Assembly: GCA_965208065.1 (NCBI GenBank)
Contig: OZ242313.1
Span: 1,984,001 to 2,048,000 of the forward strand
Length of the DNA stretch: 64,000 nucleotides
DNA from: Bin103 sp002238925
GTDB lineage: Bacteria; Spirochaetota; Spirochaetia; SZUA-6; Bin103
Direction of reading: 5' to 3'
The notes beneath the pieces are model-generated. The model saw only the letters and a list, made by a program, of their open reading frames with translations. It did no database searches and was not told where the DNA came from. A program made the translations under genes and the position numbers. Shown piece after piece: positions 1 to 8,396 of this stretch. Position 1 is the first letter of the stretch. Each line of letters opens with the position of its first letter.

Positions 1-306
1 CAGGCCCAACCCGAACAGGGTCAGCGCCAGTCCGGTGGCGACCTGGTTGGTAATCAGCGTCTGGGTGAAGTAGGCGAACAGCAGCGCGACGCCCACTCCC
101 ATGACGATCGCTGCCGCCACGCCCGCCACGGCCGAGCCGAACGTGTAGGCAGCGCCGAACCCGCTTACCGCGCCGATGATCATCATCCCCTCGACACCAA
201 GGTTCAGCACCCCCGAACGCTCCGTCACCAACTCGCCGATAGCCGCCAGCAGCAGCGGCGTCGCGGCCGTGATAATGGTCAGCAGCACCGCCTCCAGCCC
301 CGTCAT
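1..306 (-). CDS. BMP-type ABC transporter permease (second subunit), partial
   Basis: This is the N-terminal part of an inner-membrane permease of the BMP/simple-sugar/nucleoside ABC family. It runs off the left edge, so only about 102 codons are visible. The start is an ATG at 306 that overlaps the stop of the upstream permease (ATGA), a sign of translational coupling. Residues after about 30 read ERSGVLNLGVEGMM, a family signature seen in the second permease of YufOPQ-like systems. Hydrophobic helices follow. It pairs with the permease at 303-1388 and the double ATPase at 1385-2953. The substrate is probably a nucleoside or related compound by family only; no BMP-type lipoprotein gene is in view. 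Confidence 0.88.
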   Translation of the reverse strand, partial: MTGLEAVLLTIITAATPLLLAAIGELVTERSGVLNLGVEGMMIIGAVSGFGAAYTFGSAVAGVAAAIVMGVGVALLFAYFTQTLITNQVATGLALTLFGLGL

Positions 307-1388
307 CGCGCCACCTCCGACGCACCTGCCGCGCCGCGCTGCACCCGTATCCGGTAGCGGGTGAGGGTGTCGCTGGCCAGGATGAAAAACAACAGGGTGC
401 CCTGGAACACCTGGGCGGTCTTGTCGGACAGGCCGAGCGAGATCTGCGCGCCCTCGCCGCCCAGGTAGCTGATTGCCAGGACGATGCCGGCGAACAGCAC
501 CCCGATCGGGTGCAAGCGGCCCAGGAAGGCCACGATGATGGCGGTGAAGCCGTAGCCGGGCGAAATTACCGGCTGCAACTGTCCGACCGGGCCGGCGATC
601 TCGCTGATGCCGGCCAGCCCGGCCAGACCGCCGGACAACGCCAGGCAGAACCACACGGTGCGCGGGCGCGAGAAACCGCCGAAGCCGCTCGCGCGCGGGG
701 CGGCGCCGCTTACCTCAATCTCGAAGCCCTTGAGGGTGCGCGCCATGAACAGGAACAGCAACAGTACCGCCAGCACGGCGAGCGCACCGCCCAAGTGCAC
801 GCGGCTGTAGCCGAGCGTGGGCAGGACCTGCCAGCCCGTCATGTCGACCGACTCCGGGAAGTTGTAGCCCTCGGGGTCGCGCCACGGCCCGCGCACCAGC
901 CAGTCGAGCAGCAACTGGGCCACGTACACGAGCATCAGGCTGGTCAGTATCTCGTTGACGCCGAAGTGGTTGCGCAGCAGCGCCGGGATCGACGCCCAGG
1001 CGATGCCGCCGGCCATGCCGAGCAGCATCATCAGCGGCAGCACCAGCGGCGACTGCCACTGGTGGGCCAGGATCGGAATCGCCGCGCCGACGATGGCGCC
1101 CATCGTGAGTTGGCCCTCGGCGCCGATGTTCCACACGTTGGCGCGAAAGCACACCGCCAGCCCGACGCCGATCAGCACCAGCGGCGTGGCTTTGACGATA
1201 AGCTCTTCGATCGACCACAGGCTGGCCACCGGCTCAATGAAGTAGACGTACAGCCCGCGCCACGGATCGATGCCGCGCGCGGCGAACAGGATGGCGCCGA
1301 CGATCACCATGAGCAGGACGGCAATGAGCGGGGACACCACCGTCATGACTCGGCTCGGCTGCGGGCGCTGTTCGAACTGCAGCTTCAC
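303..1388 (-). CDS. BMP-type ABC transporter permease (first subunit)
   Basis: A 361-residue polytopic permease of the BMP/nucleoside ABC family (YufP-like). The sequence shows many hydrophobic helices, the typical motif NVWNIGAEGQLTMGA near residue 85 and GVNEILTSLM in the middle. The start is a GTG at 1388 overlapping the ATPase stop (GTGA), and its own stop overlaps the start of the second permease. This gene is the middle of a coupled ATPase-permease-permease block. The role is to form the membrane channel for uptake energised by the double ATPase. Substrate identity cannot be read from the sequence. Confidence 0.9.
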   Translation of the reverse strand: MKLQFEQRPQPSRVMTVVSPLIAVLLMVIVGAILFAARGIDPWRGLYVYFIEPVASLWSIEELIVKATPLVLIGVGLAVCFRANVWNIGAEGQLTMGAIVGAAIPILAHQWQSPLVLPLMMLLGMAGGIAWASIPALLRNHFGVNEILTSLMLVYVAQLLLDWLVRGPWRDPEGYNFPESVDMTGWQVLPTLGYSRVHLGGALAVLAVLLLFLFMARTLKGFEIEVSGAAPRASGFGGFSRPRTVWFCLALSGGLAGLAGISEIAGPVGQLQPVISPGYGFTAIIVAFLGRLHPIGVLFAGIVLAISYLGGEGAQISLGLSDKTAQVFQGTLLFFILASDTLTRYRIRVQRGAAGASEVAR

Positions 1389-2953
1389 GCCGGGACCTCT
1401 CGCTCGGCGCCGCTGTTGCGGGCGCCGCTCTCGTGGGCGCCGGCCATCAGCAGGCCGATCCGTTCGCGGTCAATCGCGCCGGCGGGAAAGGTGTCCGAAA
1501 GCTCGCCGCGCGAGATCACCGCGATGCGGTCGGCGATTTCGAAGATCTCGTCCAGGTCCTGGCTGATCACCAGCACCGCGGCGCCCGCCTCCGCCAGGTC
1601 GGACAGCACCTGGCGGATCAACGCAGCGGCGCCGGCGTCCACGCCCCAGGTTGGCTGGTTAATCACCAGCACGCGCGGTTCGCGGTCCAGTTCCCGGCCC
1701 ACCACGAACTTCTGCAGGTTGCCGCCGGACAGCGCCGATGCCGCCGGGTTTGCGTGGCTGGTGCGTACGTCGAACCGCTCGGTGACGCGGGCCGCGGTGG
1801 CGCGGGTGTGGGCGCGGTCCACGAAGCCGGCGCGCACCATGCCGGGGTCGGAGGAGTGCCGCGTAAGCAGCGCGTTCTCGGCCAGCACGAAGCCGGGCAC
1901 CGCGCTATGGCCGAGCCGCTCCTCCGGTACGAATGCGGCTCCGAGCCGCCGTCGTGCGGTCACGCCGCGGGTGCCGCAGTGCTGGCCGGCGATGATCACC
2001 GCGTCCCGCGCCGCGTGACGTTCGCCGGACAGGGCCTCGAACAACTCCGACTGGCCGTTGCCGGCCACCCCGGCGATTGCCACCACCTCGCCGGCGCGCA
2101 CCTCCAGGGACACGTTGCGCAGCGCCACCCCGAACGGCCCGTGCGCCGGCAGCGACAGGCCGGCGACGGTGAGAAGCGGCTCGCCGCCCTTGACGTGACC
2201 GGCGGTGTTAACTTCGTGCACGTCGGCTCCCACCATCAGGCGCGCCAGCGAGGCGGCGGTCTCCACTTGTGGGTCGACCTCGGCCACCACCTCGCCGTGG
2301 CGCAGGATGGTGGCGTCGTGGCACAATTGCTTTACCTCTTCCAGCCGGTGCGAAATGTACAGCACCGCGCAGCCGTCGTCGGCCAGCCGGCGCAGCGTCA
2401 CGAACAGCTGGTCCGCCTCCTGCGGCGTCAGTACCGCGGTCGGCTCGTCCATGATCAGCAGCTTCGGCTCCTGCAGCAGGCAGCGCACGATCTCGATGCG
2501 CTGCCGTTCACCGACCGACAGGTCGGCCACCAGCGCGGTGGGCTCCAACGGCAGGCCGTATTCGCGCGACACGCGGGCGATGCGCTCGCCGAGGGCGCCG
2601 GGATCGAATGCGCCGCGCATGGCGAGGGCGATGTTCTCCACCACCGTAAGCGCCTCGAACAGCGAGAAGTGCTGGAACACCATGGCGATGCCGAGCCGCC
2701 GGGCATCCGCCGGATTGGCGATGGCAACCCGCTGCCCGCACCAGTGCAGGCTGCCCGCGGTGGGCTGCAGCGCACCGTACATGATCTTGACCAAGGTCGA
2801 CTTGCCGGCGCCGTTCTCGCCGAGCAGGGCGTGGATCTGGCCGGGGCGCAGGCGCAGGGTGATGCGGTCGTTGGCGGCGAAGTCGCCGAACTTCTTCACG
2901 ATGCCGCGCGCCTCCAGCAGGTACTCGCCGCCGGCCTCGCGTCGCTCGCTCAT
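1385..2953 (-). CDS. BMP-type ABC transporter ATPase, two fused nucleotide-binding domains
   Basis: A 522-residue protein with two ABC domains in tandem, as in RbsA/YufO. The first domain has a full Walker A (GENGAGKST, about residues 45-53), a signature region VGERQRIEI and Walker B LLIMDEPTAVL. The second has the degenerate Walker A GVAGNGQSE and signature SGGNLQKFVVGRELDREP, which is usual for this family: one site hydrolyses ATP and the other is weak. The ATG at 2953 is chosen because it lies 9 nt after a GGAGG-like stretch (CGGGAGGAACG) and because the homologous domain begins right after it. A longer open frame upstream is only the shadow of the permease at 2983-3825. Confidence 0.92.
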   Translation of the reverse strand: MSERREAGGEYLLEARGIVKKFGDFAANDRITLRLRPGQIHALLGENGAGKSTLVKIMYGALQPTAGSLHWCGQRVAIANPADARRLGIAMVFQHFSLFEALTVVENIALAMRGAFDPGALGERIARVSREYGLPLEPTALVADLSVGERQRIEIVRCLLQEPKLLIMDEPTAVLTPQEADQLFVTLRRLADDGCAVLYISHRLEEVKQLCHDATILRHGEVVAEVDPQVETAASLARLMVGADVHEVNTAGHVKGGEPLLTVAGLSLPAHGPFGVALRNVSLEVRAGEVVAIAGVAGNGQSELFEALSGERHAARDAVIIAGQHCGTRGVTARRRLGAAFVPEERLGHSAVPGFVLAENALLTRHSSDPGMVRAGFVDRAHTRATAARVTERFDVRTSHANPAASALSGGNLQKFVVGRELDREPRVLVINQPTWGVDAGAAALIRQVLSDLAEAGAAVLVISQDLDEIFEIADRIAVISRGELSDTFPAGAIDRERIGLLMAGAHESGARNSGAEREVPA

Positions 2954-2982
2954 CGTTCCTCCCGCGGCCGTGCTATCGAGAA

Positions 2983-3825
2983 TCAGGCGCCGGCGGCGTC
3001 GCGGCGAAATGCCCAGCCGGTGAGGCGCCGCTCCAGCCAGGCGAAGGCAGCATACATGCCGATTCCCTGCGCGGCCAGCGCAAACAGGCCCGCGAACACC
3101 AGCGGCACCTCGAAGTTGGCCTGCGCGATCAGCATCATGTGTCCGATGCCGACGTTGGCGGCCACCGTCTCGGCCACCACCGAGCCCACGAACGCCAGCG
3201 TGATCGCCACCTTCAGGGAGCCGAAGAAGTAGGGCAGGGCGCGCGGTATGCCCACCTTGAGCATGATGTCGCGCTTGTGCGCCCCGAGCGCGCGCAGCAC
3301 GTCCTCCAACTCCGGCTCCAGCGTGGCCAGGCCGGTGGCGACGTTGACCACGATCGGGAAGAACGAGATCAGGAAGGCGGTCAGGATGGCCGGCGGCGAG
3401 CCGATGCCGAACCACAGCACCAGGATCGGCACCACGGCAACCTTGGGCACGCAGTTGAAGCCGATCATCATCGGGTAGAGGCCGTTGTAAATCGTTTTCG
3501 ACCAGCCGATGATCAGGCCCAGCAGCAGCCCGAACCCTACCGCGATGCCGAAGCCGGCCAGCGTCGTCCACAGCGTCTGAATCGAGTTGACAACGAGCGC
3601 GCGGCGAAACTCGGCGAAGGTGGCGAGGATCACGCTGGGGGTTGGCAGCACGTAGGAGGGGATCCGGAACACCCGGCACACCGCCTCCCAGAGCAGGAAG
3701 CCGCCCAGCGTCATCAGCCACGGCGACAGCCTCTCGCGCCAGCGGACCTGTCCCGGCTGAACCGGCTGGTCCGGCGCAGCGGGGCCTTCCGGGGTGCCGG
3801 CCTGCGCCTCCACCGAGTCGGTCAT
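2983..3825 (-). CDS. NitT/TauT-type ABC transporter permease (SsuC/TauC-like)
   Basis: A 280-residue inner-membrane permease. It has about six hydrophobic segments and the EAA-type loop around RALGAHKRDIMLKVGIP, which docks to the ATPase. PTPSVILATF near the N-terminus is typical of the SsuC/TauC/ThiX group. The ATG at 3825 overlaps the ATPase stop at 3822 (ATGA). The gene sits between its cognate ATPase upstream and, 29 nt downstream, the BMP-type ATPase, so both transporters probably share one transcript. Substrates in this superfamily include sulfonates, nitrate, thiamine pyrimidine, riboflavin and nucleobases; the sequence does not decide among them. Confidence 0.9.
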   Translation of the reverse strand: MTDSVEAQAGTPEGPAAPDQPVQPGQVRWRERLSPWLMTLGGFLLWEAVCRVFRIPSYVLPTPSVILATFAEFRRALVVNSIQTLWTTLAGFGIAVGFGLLLGLIIGWSKTIYNGLYPMMIGFNCVPKVAVVPILVLWFGIGSPPAILTAFLISFFPIVVNVATGLATLEPELEDVLRALGAHKRDIMLKVGIPRALPYFFGSLKVAITLAFVGSVVAETVAANVGIGHMMLIAQANFEVPLVFAGLFALAAQGIGMYAAFAWLERRLTGWAFRRDAAGA

Positions 3826-4640
3826 ATCACCCGGACCTGCGCAATGTGGTCGCGCAGCTCCTGCACGATGGCGACGAACTCGGGCGAGTAGCAGTCGTCC
3901 GGCTCGCGCGGGCGCGGCAGGTCGATTTCCCGCGTCACCTCGATACGGCCGGGCCGGGCGCTCATTACGTGCACGGTATCGGCCAGGAACACCGCCTCGC
4001 GCAGGTCGTGGGTGACCAGAATCACGGTGAATCCCTTGCGCTGCCACAAGTCGCGCAGCACGCACCACAACTCCTCGCGCGTAAACGCGTCCAGCGCCGC
4101 GAACGGTTCGTCGAGCATCAGCAGGGCGGGCTCGTGAATCAGCGCCCGGCACAGCGATGCCCGCTGCTGCATGCCGCCGGAGAGCTGCCAGGGGTAGTGG
4201 TCGCCGTAACCGGACAGGCCAACCAGCGCCAGCAGTTCCTCGGCGGCCGCCTCGTATTCGGCGCGCCGGGAGCGCAGCCGGCGCCGGTGCGGCTGCACGA
4301 TCTCCATCGGCAGCAGTACGTTGTTCAGGGTCGACCGCCACAGCAGCAGGGTCGGGTTCTGGAACGCCATCCCGACGATCTTCAGCGGGCCGGTTACCGG
4401 CGCTCCGGCCACGATGGTGTCTCCGGTGCGGGCCGGCAGCAGGCCCGACATCAGCTTCATCAGCGTCGACTTGCCGCACCCGCTCGGCCCCACCACGGCG
4501 GCGAACTCGCCGCGCCGCACCTGCAGGTCGAGTCCCTGCAGCACCAGCGCGCCCGCAGCATCGCCGCCATAGGACAGGCTGACGTCGCGCAACTCGACGA
4601 ACGCTTCCGCCTGCGCGCTTCCCGTGTCGCCCGCACTCAC
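3822..4640 (-). CDS. NitT/TauT-type ABC transporter ATPase (SsuB/TauB-like)
   Basis: A 272-residue ABC ATPase. Walker A is GPSGCGKST at residues 51-59, the Q-loop is MAFQNPTLL, the signature is QLSGGMQQRASLCRAL, Walker B is ALLMLDEPFAALD and the switch histidine is in VTHDL. These are the hallmarks of the SsuB/TauB subgroup. The start is a GTG at 4640, 7 nt downstream of the binding-protein stop, so expression depends on the upstream gene. It energises the permease at 2983-3825. Confidence 0.92.
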   Translation of the reverse strand: MSAGDTGSAQAEAFVELRDVSLSYGGDAAGALVLQGLDLQVRRGEFAAVVGPSGCGKSTLMKLMSGLLPARTGDTIVAGAPVTGPLKIVGMAFQNPTLLLWRSTLNNVLLPMEIVQPHRRRLRSRRAEYEAAAEELLALVGLSGYGDHYPWQLSGGMQQRASLCRALIHEPALLMLDEPFAALDAFTREELWCVLRDLWQRKGFTVILVTHDLREAVFLADTVHVMSARPGRIEVTREIDLPRPREPDDCYSPEFVAIVQELRDHIAQVRVI

Positions 4641-4647
4641 CGTGGCG

Positions 4648-5679
4648 CTACTGTAGCATACGCTCCGCGGCTGCCGGCAGGTATTCGTTGGTGAACACGT
4701 CCTCGGGCGCCGGCGGCGTACCGCTGAACTCGTAGGTCACGCCGATCTGCTCGATCGACGAGGCCAGGCGCGCCAGGTCGACGCTGCCGAAGCCATGCTC
4801 CTGCACGTACGCCGTGTTGACGTTGTCCGCGATGGACATCTCCAGGCGCTCCAGCTCGACCGGCTCGCGCGCCACCAGGTTGCGCTCCAGCACGTGCTTT
4901 ACGGCGGCCGCCGGGTCGGCCACGGTGTCCTGCCAGCCCCGGATGATGGCGCGCACGAAGCCGGACACCGCATCGGGGTTCTCGGCGGCGAACTCGGGGT
5001 TGACGATGACCGTGTTGCCGTACAGTTCGAGCCCGTAGTCGGACATCAGGAACACGCGGATGTCCTCCGGCGCCACGCCCTTGGACTTGAGGTTCAGGAA
5101 CGACGAGAACGAGAAGCCGGTGATGGCGTCGACCTGGCCGGCCACCAGCATCGGCTCGCGCACCGGGAAGCCGACGTTGTCGATGGTCACCTTGCTGGCG
5201 TCGATGCCGTTCTCCTTCACGAACGCCTTCCACTGCGCGTAGGCGCCGTCGGGAGCGGGCGCGCCGAGAATGCGGCCTTCCAGGTCCTTCGGCGTCTCGA
5301 TGCCGGTACTGGCGAGGGTGACGATGGCGAACGGCGGCGCGTCGTACACCATCAGAATGCCCTTGATGCCGACGTCCGGATTCTTGTCGTGGAACTTGAT
5401 CAGCGAGTTGATGTCGGCGAAACCGAACTGGTAGACGCCGCTGGCCACGCGCGGAATCGCCTCCAGCGAGCCCTGGCCGGTGTCGATGGTCACGTCCAGC
5501 CCCTCTTCGGCGAAGTAGCCCTTGTCGACGGCCAGCAGGTAGGCTGCCGCCGGTCCCTCGAACTTCCAGTCGAGCGAGAACTTGACGTCGAGCTGGTCCG
5601 CGCTCACGGCGCCGACGGCGACCAGGGACGCGCAGGCGACGGCCAGCAAGCCAAGCACCGCGCGATGAAATGTGTGCAT
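4648..5679 (-). CDS. ABC transporter substrate-binding protein, NMT1/THI5-like
   Basis: A 343-residue periplasmic binding protein with a clear signal peptide (MHTFHRAVLGLLAVACASL, cleavage after VSA). KFSLDWKFEG followed by KGYFAEEGLDVTIDTGQGS is the NMT1/THI5 fold signature shared by binding proteins for HMP, riboflavin, nitrate, sulfonates and nucleobases. The ATG at 5679 is preceded by a strong AGGAGG at the right spacing, so it is the true start although the frame is open further upstream. It is the first gene of an operon that continues through a NitT/TauT-type ATPase and permease into a BMP-type ATPase and permeases. The combination hints at a pyrimidine or nucleobase-like ligand, but this is inference. 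Confidence 0.88.
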   Translation of the reverse strand: MHTFHRAVLGLLAVACASLVAVGAVSADQLDVKFSLDWKFEGPAAAYLLAVDKGYFAEEGLDVTIDTGQGSLEAIPRVASGVYQFGFADINSLIKFHDKNPDVGIKGILMVYDAPPFAIVTLASTGIETPKDLEGRILGAPAPDGAYAQWKAFVKENGIDASKVTIDNVGFPVREPMLVAGQVDAITGFSFSSFLNLKSKGVAPEDIRVFLMSDYGLELYGNTVIVNPEFAAENPDAVSGFVRAIIRGWQDTVADPAAAVKHVLERNLVAREPVELERLEMSIADNVNTAYVQEHGFGSVDLARLASSIEQIGVTYEFSGTPPAPEDVFTNEYLPAAAERMLQ

Positions 5680-5915
5680 TACGATCCTCCTGTGCAGCAC
5701 TGTGCGCGAATGCACTGTGCAAGATGCAGGAGGCATTATGCAGGATATACGCCGATTGGGAAGCTCGCCGCGTGTTGAGCCGTTACTGGGAGCAGCGCCG
5801 CCGGAACGTCGCCGTTGACGTGGCTGATGTGGGCTGATGTGCCTGATGTGCACGGCTCCTGGAACCCTGGCGTCGTGCCGTGCAAGAATGCCGACACTAC
5901 GGCAGGGGAGCGTAC
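5680..5915. promoter_or_regulatory. Divergent intergenic region with direct repeats
   Basis: This gap separates the minus-strand transporter operon from the plus-strand isomerase operon and must hold both promoters. Two sets of direct repeats are visible: GCACTGTGC at 5697-5705 and 5712-5720, and CTGATGTG three times at 5824-5831, 5834-5841 and 5843-5850, spaced 10 and 9 bp, about one helical turn. I find no convincing -35/-10 pair and no THI-box or purine-type riboswitch core. The helical-phase repeats suggest a regulator site; this is a pattern-based guess. Confidence 0.35.
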
Positions 5916-6806
5916 ATGGCACACGTTTCGATAACGATGCTCAACTCGATGGCCGACCGCGACTTCGAGACCGCCCTGGACCGCCACGTGGAGTGGGGGC
6001 TGCGTCACCTCGACGTGAAGGACTCGGTGTTCGGCAAGGGCGTGGCCGATCTGGACGACGCCGAGGCGCGGCGCGCGGCGGAACTGATCGAGGCGCGCGG
6101 GCTGTCAGTCTACTGCATGTCTACCCAGCTCTTTCACGGCGACGTGGAGGTGGGCGAGGCGGCGTTCCGGGCGGCGCACCTAAAGCCGCTGGAGCGCGCC
6201 ATCGCAGTGGCGAAGGTGTTGCGGCCAAACCTGTTCCGGCTGCTGTCCGCACGCACCACCCGGCGCGGGCAGGTCGCCGACAGCATCGCCTGGCTGCGCG
6301 ACGAGCATCCCTGGGTGATCGCCTGCTACCGCGAGGCGGTGGAGCGGCTGGCGGCGGCGGGGTTGCGCGTGACCATCGAGAACGAGTGCCACGCCAACAT
6401 CCTCGCCACCCCGGACGAGGTGACCGGCTTGTTCGCCGAGATCGACTGCGGCGACGCGGTCAACCTGACCTGGGACGTGCAGAACATGTGGCAGATGGGC
6501 ACCGTTCCGACGCTGGAGGTGTATGGCGAGTTGCGCCCGCTGCTCGCCTACTACCACCTGAAGGGAGGGCAGGCCGCGCCCGGCAGCGGTGCCTTGCACT
6601 GGAAGTCGAGCCTCGAAGATGCCTCCTGGCCGGTGCGCGAGATCACCCGGCAGGTGGTGGCGGACGGGGTCAGCCCGGTGATCTGCCTGAACGGTTCGCA
6701 CGGCAAGCGCAAACCGGGCTACGCCTACGACGATGTGCTCGCGCGAGACCTTGCGTTCGCAAGTGAGATCGCCGGCGGCGTCGAGATCGCGGGAGGCAGG
6801 AGATGA
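5916..6806 (+). CDS. Sugar phosphate isomerase/epimerase family protein (AP endonuclease 2 TIM barrel)
   Basis: A 296-residue TIM-barrel protein of the xylose-isomerase-like family. Visible landmarks are an early ITMLN strand, the metal-region motif VTIENECHANI near residue 150, DAVNLTWDVQNMW near 185 and YYHLKGG near 215. These match the arrangement of Glu, Asp and His metal ligands in sugar and inositol isomerases. The ATG at 5916 follows GGGGAG at a good distance. The stop overlaps the next gene's start (ATGA), so isomerase and Gfo/Idh/MocA oxidoreductase form a two-gene unit, a common pairing in inositol and rare-sugar catabolism. The exact substrate is unknown. Confidence 0.82.
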   Translation: MAHVSITMLNSMADRDFETALDRHVEWGLRHLDVKDSVFGKGVADLDDAEARRAAELIEARGLSVYCMSTQLFHGDVEVGEAAFRAAHLKPLERAIAVAKVLRPNLFRLLSARTTRRGQVADSIAWLRDEHPWVIACYREAVERLAAAGLRVTIENECHANILATPDEVTGLFAEIDCGDAVNLTWDVQNMWQMGTVPTLEVYGELRPLLAYYHLKGGQAAPGSGALHWKSSLEDASWPVREITRQVVADGVSPVICLNGSHGKRKPGYAYDDVLARDLAFASEIAGGVEIAGGRR

Positions 6807-7840
6807 GCTATCAGCGCGAATTCGAGCGGCGCCTCAACGTCGGCGTGGTGGGCGTGGGTTCCCACGCTTACCGCAACCTGCTGCCCACGATGCACTTCCT
6901 GCCGGTGCGGCTGGCCGCGTTCTGCGACCGCAATCTGGAGCTGGCCGGGCGCACCGCGGCAGAGTACGGCGTCTCGTCCTGCTATGCCGATAGCGCCGAA
7001 ATGTATCGCAACGAGGATTTGGACGCCGTGTTCATCTGCGTCTCTCCGCGTCTCCACCCGGAGCTCGCCTGCGAGGCACTCGACGCGGGCCTGCACGTGT
7101 GGATGGAGAAGCCGCCGTCAATCAACCCCGCCCAGGTCGAGACGATGATCGAGCACCGCGGCGACCGGGTCGCGGTGGTGGGCTTCAAGAAGGCGTTCCT
7201 GCCCGCCACCCGCAAGGTGATCGAGATCATGGCGCGCGACGATGCGGGGCCGTTGGAAGGGATGACGGCGGAGTACCGGCTGCGGCTGCCCCCGGACGGC
7301 GCCGCGGTGCTGTCCGATCCGGGGGTGCGCAATCCGTTCGGCGATGCCTGCCATCCGCTGGCGCTGATGCTCGCGGTCGGCGGCGAAGTGAACGCGGTGA
7401 CCATGCACGCGACGCCGTCACGGGTCGGCGCCTGTATCCTGGAGTTTGCCAGCGGGGCGGTGGGCACCTTCAACGTGGTGTCGGCGCGCACCATGCCGCA
7501 GGAGCGCTACGCATTCTGGGGCAAGTGGCACGTCAGTATCGAGAACGGCAACCGCGTCACCGTGCGGCGCGGCATTCCCTTCGACTACCGGTACACGACC
7601 AGCTTCGCGCCCGAGGGCATCGACTCCGGCGCGGTGGTGTGGGAGGCGCAGAACACCCTGGCCACGCTGGAGAACAAGTCGCTGTTCACGCAGGGCTTCT
7701 ACAACGAGATGCGCTACTTCTGCGACTGTGTGCTGGAGGGCCGCCCCGCGCAGCAGGGTTCACTGGAGTTCGCGCTTTCCCTGATGCGCACCTACGAGGC
7801 CGCCCTGCTCTCCGAAGGCCGCCGAATCGAACTCGCCTGA
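6803..7840 (+). CDS. Gfo/Idh/MocA family oxidoreductase
   Basis: A 345-residue NAD(P)-dependent oxidoreductase. The N-terminal Rossmann fold reads NVGVVGVGSHAYRNLLP (GxGxxA-like at about residues 15-22), followed by the family motif HVWMEKPP at about 98-105, whose Lys is the conserved catalytic-region residue. The C-terminal half matches the GFO_IDH_MocA C-domain. It is translationally coupled to the upstream isomerase. The pair probably interconverts a keto-sugar or inositol derivative. Convergent with the SRPBCC gene, only 2 nt apart. Confidence 0.88.
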   Translation: MSYQREFERRLNVGVVGVGSHAYRNLLPTMHFLPVRLAAFCDRNLELAGRTAAEYGVSSCYADSAEMYRNEDLDAVFICVSPRLHPELACEALDAGLHVWMEKPPSINPAQVETMIEHRGDRVAVVGFKKAFLPATRKVIEIMARDDAGPLEGMTAEYRLRLPPDGAAVLSDPGVRNPFGDACHPLALMLAVGGEVNAVTMHATPSRVGACILEFASGAVGTFNVVSARTMPQERYAFWGKWHVSIENGNRVTVRRGIPFDYRYTTSFAPEGIDSGAVVWEAQNTLATLENKSLFTQGFYNEMRYFCDCVLEGRPAQQGSLEFALSLMRTYEAALLSEGRRIELA

Positions 7841-7842
7841 CG

Positions 7843-8268
7843 TCAGGAGCCGGTTTCGAGCAGTTGCTTGAGGGCGGCGAGCTGGCCGCTGTCGGCCTTG
7901 CGGATTGCCATCCGGATCAGCGGCGCCAGGAACCGCCACGGGCCGCCCATTTGGCAGTCGGCGGCGAGGGTGGCGCGCGTGGTGCTCTCGTCCACGGCCT
8001 CGATAGCATACTCGTAGTCGGCGCTTACGCCGCCGTGCTCGGAGCGCAACACGAACGACCGCCCCGGCTGCCACGAGGTGATGGTGGAGGTGCGGTCGTG
8101 GTCGCGGGCGCGAAAGGTGATCCGGGTGCCCACGGCTTCCTCGCCCTCCGCCTTCAGCCAGTCCACCCCGGCCATCCAGCGATGCGCGCTGCTCCAGTTG
8201 GTGAGAGCCTCCCACACCTGGTCCGCGGGCTTGGCTATTGTCGCCTCCACGGCGAACACTCTCGGCAT
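7843..8268 (-). CDS. SRPBCC family protein (polyketide cyclase/START-like)
   Basis: A 141-residue single-domain protein. MPRVFAVEATIAKPADQVWE followed by LTNWSSAHRWMAG is the typical first strand and helix of the SRPBCC ligand-binding fold; alternating strands and a long C-terminal helix follow. The ATG at 8268 is preceded by AGGAGG, so an upstream extension is not needed. No catalytic residue can be named. Such proteins bind hydrophobic ligands or act as small cyclases or chaperones. It stands alone, convergent with the oxidoreductase and divergent from the metal transporter operon. Confidence 0.78.
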   Translation of the reverse strand: MPRVFAVEATIAKPADQVWEALTNWSSAHRWMAGVDWLKAEGEEAVGTRITFRARDHDRTSTITSWQPGRSFVLRSEHGGVSADYEYAIEAVDESTTRATLAADCQMGGPWRFLAPLIRMAIRKADSGQLAALKQLLETGS

Positions 8269-8329
8269 CACGCCTCCTCGCGCGCACCATATACCATGGC
8301 AGGCATGTCCGTCTGCGCACTCTCTGCGC

Positions 8330-8383
8330 TTGACCTGCACCCAATGCATAGTTATCCTAATCCTGATTTTGACTAATCAAAAT
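8330..8383 (+). promoter_or_regulatory. Promoter with an 18-bp inverted-repeat operator, metal ABC operon
   Basis: A -35 TTGACC (8330-8335) and -10 TATCCT (8353-8358) are separated by 17 bp. Immediately downstream, at 8366-8383, lies ATTTTGACTAATCAAAAT, with perfect 7-bp arms around a 4-bp centre. It covers the expected transcription start. The arm-spacer geometry resembles DtxR/MntR-type boxes, and the region is unusually AT-rich for this DNA. I infer a metal-responsive repressor site controlling the operon at 8397-13085. Zur- or Fur-type control is an alternative. Confidence 0.6.
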
Positions 8384-8396
8384 TGGAATTTTCTCA

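Noticed and set aside
510..3232. Long plus-strand open frames opposite the BMP-type operon
   Set aside because: They are rich in Arg, His, Gln and Ala with no domain signatures, and lie antisense to well-supported transporter genes; a GC-rich codon artefact.
2954..3721. N-terminal extension of the BMP-type ATPase frame
   Set aside because: The extra codons are the out-of-frame reading of the NitT/TauT permease; the ATPase has a good start at 2953.
4637..5722. Open frame overlapping the NMT1-like binding protein in another register
   Set aside because: Arg/Gly-rich shadow; the binding protein has a signal peptide and AGGAGG.
5680..5915. TPP or purine riboswitch ahead of the NMT1-like binding protein
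   Set aside because: No CTGAGA box or purine-switch core on the minus-strand leader.
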